This document shows, piece by piece, positions 60,702 to 64,000 of a stretch of 64,000 nucleotides of DNA; the stretch's first letter is position 1; each line of letters starts with the position of its first letter. The position numbers were made by a program, and so were the translations under genes. This DNA is from Mesonia sp008017825 (GTDB lineage: Bacteria > Bacteroidota > Bacteroidia > Flavobacteriales > Flavobacteriaceae): NCBI RefSeq assembly GCF_008017825.1, contig NZ_VRLS01000012.1, positions 248,001-312,000 of the forward strand. Reading direction: 5' to 3'. Under the pieces are notes generated by a model. The model ran no database searches and was not told where the DNA came from. It worked only from the letters and a program-made list of their open reading frames with translations.

Positions 60702-60718
60702 GTAATATAATATATTAC
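60702..60718. promoter_or_regulatory. 17-bp palindrome, copy 2
   Basis: GTAATATAATATATTAC is the exact reverse complement of the copy at 50281-50297. It lies in the 91-bp gap before a minus-strand gene, at 60 bp from its start. A shared binding protein is likely. Confidence 0.65.
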
Positions 60719-60733
60719 GAAATTAATAAAAAA

Positions 60734-61321
60734 TTACTTCTGTTTAGCTAATCTTTCTTCATATTCTGATTGAACCCTGTTTAAAAGCATCTTTCTCATT
60801 ACCAAACCATAAGGCATTTCTTGCACTTCATCCCATTTTAGAATATTACCACTGGCCATATTATCAATTGAAGGCACTTCGCCCAGCTGGTCGAAATCTT
60901 CAATACCTGCATTGATTTGTTTATGAGTAGGTTTTTTAAAAAGCTTCATCTTTTCAGCTTTGAATATTTCGTTGACACCTTCCAAAATCCAAGCATAGGC
61001 TGCAAAGACATCAAACACACTGCAATTGAAAAATTGATTCCTGGTATTTATTTTGTAGACAAATTTTAAAATATTCATTACTTTCTCAAGACTCATATTA
61101 CCTCCATTCAAGTAGTCTTTAATCATTGAAACCTCCTTCCATTTAAGAAAGAACATATCGTCAAAATTTGGATTTAGTTTGTAATACTGGTGATTGTACT
61201 TGAGGCTGATTGTTTTTTTTGGTTTCACAACTTCCAATGCAGCATCAACAAGAACACGATCATCTTCTTGCATCATAAGATATTCCGCTATTGTTCTATC
61301 TTGGAATATATTATTTATCAT
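60734..61321 (-). CDS. Hypothetical phage protein after terminase
   Basis: The 195-residue helical protein (FDDMFFLKWKEVSMIKDYL and a later FDVFAAYAWILEGVNEIF) is not recognised. It follows the large terminase gene with a 4-bp overlap. A role as tail assembly chaperone or structural adaptor is possible. Confidence 0.6.
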   Translation of the reverse strand: MINNIFQDRTIAEYLMMQEDDRVLVDAALEVVKPKKTISLKYNHQYYKLNPNFDDMFFLKWKEVSMIKDYLNGGNMSLEKVMNILKFVYKINTRNQFFNCSVFDVFAAYAWILEGVNEIFKAEKMKLFKKPTHKQINAGIEDFDQLGEVPSIDNMASGNILKWDEVQEMPYGLVMRKMLLNRVQSEYEERLAKQK

Positions 61322-62805
61322 AATGCTTTACTATCTCCCCAATCATCATTGCTTGTGGTAGTTTCTTTTTCGATTATTCCAGTCATACAATCAGGAGCAT
61401 CATCCTTTTTATTCAATGAAAATTCTTTCTTGTATTTAGTTACATCTTTATAAAATTCAGGCCATCGAATATGCCAATCATCAGGAAAAACCAAGCAACG
61501 GTTTACGGTTGCAGAATTAGAATAAATTCTACTTTCTTTATTTCCACTTTGATGAAACCATTTTATAGAACAAGCCCTTTTTACTAATGCCTGAACATTT
61601 CTTGCAAATCCACGTCCTCCATTATTGCTTTCAATCCAAGCTATCTTAGTTTTAGTATTTTTAAGCAATTCAGCTGTCTTTGGTTCGGTAATTTCCATTG
61701 CCTTATCTGTATAAACTAAATCTAAAACATAGAAATGCTCATCAGTTTTACTTAATGGAATCCCATAAGTAATTGAACAAAGGTTATCTTTTCCTTTGTC
61801 AGCTGTATCAGTATAATTTTTGATAATTTTAAATTGAGGTAGTTCTGAATAAGTTTTGAATTTGGAATACATTAATCCTTCTTTATTTACAGGGTTACCT
61901 TGGTGTAGGCAATCAAATTTATCAGGGTCTTTGTCTCTCGTACTGATTAATTTAAATAAAGAATGTTTCTCTGGCCATAATGCTTCTCCTGGAACTCTTT
62001 CATCAAAACTATTAGGATCTTCTTCCTTGATGGCTGGAAGATTTATTTTCAAAAATTGATCCTCTCTTAATGAATGTATGAATTCATAAACATCTCCTTG
62101 ACCATTCCATTCTTTGACATAACCTTTATCTTCAAGTATTGCAATTAAATCATTTTCACTCCATCTGGTAAATACAATTAATTGTTGACTATCATTATGA
62201 AGCCTTGAATCTGCAACCGCTATATACCAATCCCAAGTTTTTCTTTGAACCACAGGAGAATTCCCCTCATCCCAATCTTTATATAGATCATCCATAAGTA
62301 GCACATCAACAGGATCACCAGTAAGAGGTCCTCCAATACCTACAAACTTCATTGAACCATCACTATTTATTGATTCTCTATTTTCATTTGTATTTGCCCT
62401 AGCACCTGTATAACCTCGTTCAGGATATTTTACATCTGGGAATATATCTTTGTATTCTTTTTCTCGCATTATACTCATTATCTCCCTACCAAACTTTTGA
62501 GCTTTTGTAGCTGCATAACTTACTAGAGCTAATTTTGTATCAGGTCTAATACCTGCAATGTATGCTGGTAACCTTCGAGAACTCCCTTCAGATTTCCCAT
62601 GCTGGGGAGGCATAGAAATAATGAGATTTTTAATTTCCTGATTAGCAAACATATCAAGAAGTTGATAATACTTTTTGTGAAACCAATAAGGCTTAAATTT
62701 ATTAAAGGTGGTTGATGTGAACTTTAAAAGATTTTCACGTGAATCCTCTATATCATTAAGATATAATAACTCTTTAAGTTTTAAAGTTTCTTCAGTTGTT
62801 AACAT
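61318..62805 (-). CDS. terL: Phage terminase large subunit
   Basis: The 495-residue DNA-packaging motor has the Walker A-like SMPPQHGKSE (64-73), the Walker B LLMDD (169-173) and a coupling motif FTRWSENDL. The C-terminal nuclease domain starts with the metal-binding aspartate in NYTDTADKGKDN and ends near the acidic APDCMTG. It moves DNA into the prohead and cuts it. Its start overlaps terS by 14 bp. Confidence 0.95.
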   Translation of the reverse strand: MLTTEETLKLKELLYLNDIEDSRENLLKFTSTTFNKFKPYWFHKKYYQLLDMFANQEIKNLIISMPPQHGKSEGSSRRLPAYIAGIRPDTKLALVSYAATKAQKFGREIMSIMREKEYKDIFPDVKYPERGYTGARANTNENRESINSDGSMKFVGIGGPLTGDPVDVLLMDDLYKDWDEGNSPVVQRKTWDWYIAVADSRLHNDSQQLIVFTRWSENDLIAILEDKGYVKEWNGQGDVYEFIHSLREDQFLKINLPAIKEEDPNSFDERVPGEALWPEKHSLFKLISTRDKDPDKFDCLHQGNPVNKEGLMYSKFKTYSELPQFKIIKNYTDTADKGKDNLCSITYGIPLSKTDEHFYVLDLVYTDKAMEITEPKTAELLKNTKTKIAWIESNNGGRGFARNVQALVKRACSIKWFHQSGNKESRIYSNSATVNRCLVFPDDWHIRWPEFYKDVTKYKKEFSLNKKDDAPDCMTGIIEKETTTSNDDWGDSKAL

Positions 62806-63238
62806 TCATTGTTGCTTTTTCAATTAACTTTTGGATCATCTCATCCCTTTCTTCTCTTGTTAACTGTGTTTGGGTAACATTAGCATCAACTTGATGTTTC
62901 TTTGCGGGCTCAATATTCTCCAATCGAATAATCATTTTTTGAATTCTGGCCTTAGCATTAAGCCCTTGAGGAGTTCCTTTGAATTCTCCTTTAAGGCTTC
63001 TTAGATCTTGTTTTAATTCAGCAATCTTAGCTTGTCGCCTAAGTTCAATATTGATTTCTTCATCTGCTTTCCAATTATTAAAAGCTGCTTGAATATATCT
63101 TTTGGCTTGTTTTGAACTTAATCCCCATTCAGAAATAATTTGTCTACGCATTAAATCTTCCTGAACACCATCAATGATCCAACCTTGAACGGTTAGGACT
63201 CGTTTGTCTTTTTCTTCTTTAGATACACGTTTGCTCAT
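62792..63238 (-). CDS. terS: Probable phage terminase small subunit
   Basis: The 148-residue protein has a helix-turn-helix-like N-terminus (VQEDLMRRQIISEWGLSSKQ, then AKRYIQAAF), a central coiled coil and a charged C-terminal tail. It directly precedes terL with overlap, the usual place of the DNA-recognition subunit. No exact family is recognised. Confidence 0.8.
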   Translation of the reverse strand: MSKRVSKEEKDKRVLTVQGWIIDGVQEDLMRRQIISEWGLSSKQAKRYIQAAFNNWKADEEINIELRRQAKIAELKQDLRSLKGEFKGTPQGLNAKARIQKMIIRLENIEPAKKHQVDANVTQTQLTREERDEMIQKLIEKATMNVNN

Positions 63239-63471
63239 TCATTTGGATACATTCGCTTGATAACTTCAATATGCCTTTTCAATTCAAAAATGCGATCACG
63301 TAATTTGATTCTTTCACGTTCACGCATAACTTTTATTTCTTCAGTACTATCTTTGATAGGTCCATCCTCATAGGCTTTTAAAGCATCTTCATTAATACCT
63401 TTTTCTTTCTCTAAATAATCAATAATATTATCTCTCATTTCAATTAACACTTGATATTTTAGACTTGCCAT
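63235..63471 (-). CDS. Small hypothetical phage protein
   Basis: The 78-residue, highly charged helical protein (EIKVMRERERIKLRDRIFEL) is not recognised. It overlaps terS by 4 bp and the Mom-like gene by 32 bp, so it belongs to the packaging operon. Confidence 0.6.
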   Translation of the reverse strand: MASLKYQVLIEMRDNIIDYLEKEKGINEDALKAYEDGPIKDSTEEIKVMRERERIKLRDRIFELKRHIEVIKRMYPNE

Positions 63472-64000
63472 CGGATGAATTAATTTTGTTATCAGCAGTA
63501 AAATTAATATTCTTCTTTGGATATGGCTTAGCCAATTTGTTTAACTTTCTTCTTTCCCATTTGTTCATAGGAAAAACATATTTGATTTTAGGCTTGCCTT
63601 TTACCACATGGGTGTTAGGATCAACATGTTTTTTGAGCCAAGCAATACCTGAATTACCATATTTCTTACTTATACTTCTTCGGTGGGTTAATTTACCCTT
63701 TAGCATTATTCCTCTTTCATTGCTTCTTTCATCCATATACAGCCAGTTAGTGGCTTGATATATAGTTCCAATATGGTCTTGATTCCTATCCGCGTAGCTC
63801 ACAATAATTTTTACCTGAGGAGCATCTTTTTTTAATTCACGAATGCAAGCGCCTAAAACTTGAGAAGTATATTTTTGCTTTCCATTTAAAGCAACTCTCA
63901 CAAGCTCCACAACTTGTCCTTGTACTAAATCATATTCAGTTGCAAGATTAGGATTTGCACCATTTGAAAACAGAACAACTCCACACCATTCATTTGATTC
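63440..64000 (-). CDS. Mom-like DNA modification protein, 5' end cut by window edge
   Basis: The open frame runs to the window edge (186 residues seen). It reads SNEWCGVVLFSNGANPN near the edge, then VVELVRVALNGKQKYTSQVL, IVSYADRNQDHIGTIYQATN and a final KYVFPMNKWERRKLNKLAKP. This order of motifs (VELVRVAL, SYAD...HxGtiYqAtNW, PYPK) is that of the Mom group, GNAT-fold proteins related to phage Mu Mom, which modify adenines in phage DNA and protect it from restriction. A GTG at 63910 could be taken as start, but the homology continues upstream. Confidence 0.82.
   Translation of the reverse strand, partial: ESNEWCGVVLFSNGANPNLATEYDLVQGQVVELVRVALNGKQKYTSQVLGACIRELKKDAPQVKIIVSYADRNQDHIGTIYQATNWLYMDERSNERGIMLKGKLTHRRSISKKYGNSGIAWLKKHVDPNTHVVKGKPKIKYVFPMNKWERRKLNKLAKPYPKKNINFTADNKINSSDGKSKISSVN

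Larger units (their letters stand above)
36532..64000. mobile_element. Prophage integrated at tRNA-Asn (right end outside window)
   Basis: The region holds a tyrosine integrase, small and large terminase, tape measure and other tail proteins, a ClpP-type protease, capsid, portal, fibres and a lysis set, mostly on the minus strand with short overlaps. The presence of a tape measure suggests a siphovirus-type particle. Repressor, replication genes and the right attachment site are not in the window. Structural frames are intact where complete, so the prophage may be functional. Confidence 0.93.

Noticed and set aside
63440..63910. Mom-like protein starting at the GTG at 63910
   Set aside because: The frame and the family similarity go on to the window edge, so the gene is cut, not short.
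36511..64000. Search for the right attachment site as a repeat of the tRNA-Asn 3' end
   Set aside because: No second copy of the T arm and acceptor sequence was seen in the window; the prophage end must lie further right.

Overview
The window is an AT-rich chromosomal segment of a member of the Flavobacteriia (Bacteroidetes), most likely a marine Flavobacteriaceae. The evidence is the gene content (clustered heme genes with an AraC regulator, TonB receptor with an N-terminal carboxypeptidase-like domain, CapG-type secreted proteins ending their signal peptides in AQ) and the promoter grammar: TAnnTTTG -7 boxes recur before genes, twice with an exact TTTG 19 bp upstream. The two halves differ: 1-36531 is host chromosome and about 36532-64000 is an incomplete prophage.

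Host, 1-17078: a heme-biosynthesis locus. On the minus strand, in transcription order, lie hemA, hemC, a TrkH/KtrB K+ channel, its TrkA/KtrA gating subunit, hemD, hemE, an uncharacterised gene, hemF, a broken four-helix-bundle gene, hemB, two small envelope genes and a partial CNNM-domain transporter. Divergently on the plus strand lie an AraC regulator, hemH, a MATE exporter, hemJ, a histidine kinase and an enoyl-CoA hydratase. Together these encode every step from glutamyl-tRNA to protoheme except glutamate-1-semialdehyde aminotransferase (hemL).

Host, 17079-36531: a secreted protein, a GT90 glycosyltransferase, a radical SAM protein, two envelope proteins, a YedJ-like HD hydrolase, acyl-ACP desaturase, acyltransferase, bacilliredoxin and a DjlA-like co-chaperone. 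A metal-homeostasis block follows: a thioredoxin-like protein, a TonB receptor, a DtxR-family regulator, a ZIP transporter, and FeoA-FeoB with a 49-residue FeoB-associated protein. A perfect 10+10 bp inverted repeat covers the receptor -7 box and the dtxR upstream promoter region, and is probably the metal-regulator operator. SCO, RseP and tRNA-Asn close the host part.

Prophage, about 36532-64000 (right end outside the window): a tyrosine integrase lies directly after tRNA-Asn. Next come a HicAB toxin-antitoxin pair, an unknown gene divergent from it, and a two-gene membrane operon. The remaining genes are mainly minus strand, read from right to left: a Mom-like DNA modification gene cut by the window end, small and large terminase, tail genes with the tape measure, then ClpP-type protease fused to a scaffold-like tail, major capsid protein, portal, fibres, and a lysis set (membrane-anchored coiled coil, GH24 lysozyme, and a protein with the layout of a unimolecular spanin). 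This tail-before-head order is unusual.

The most interesting part is a plus-strand four-gene cassette at 50368-52384, placed in reverse between the tail and head modules. It encodes two membrane proteins, an unknown soluble protein and a protein with a HEPN-type RxxxxH motif, in tightly overlapping genes behind a divergent, operator-rich promoter region. It looks like a prophage-carried defence or exclusion system, but no function has been shown.
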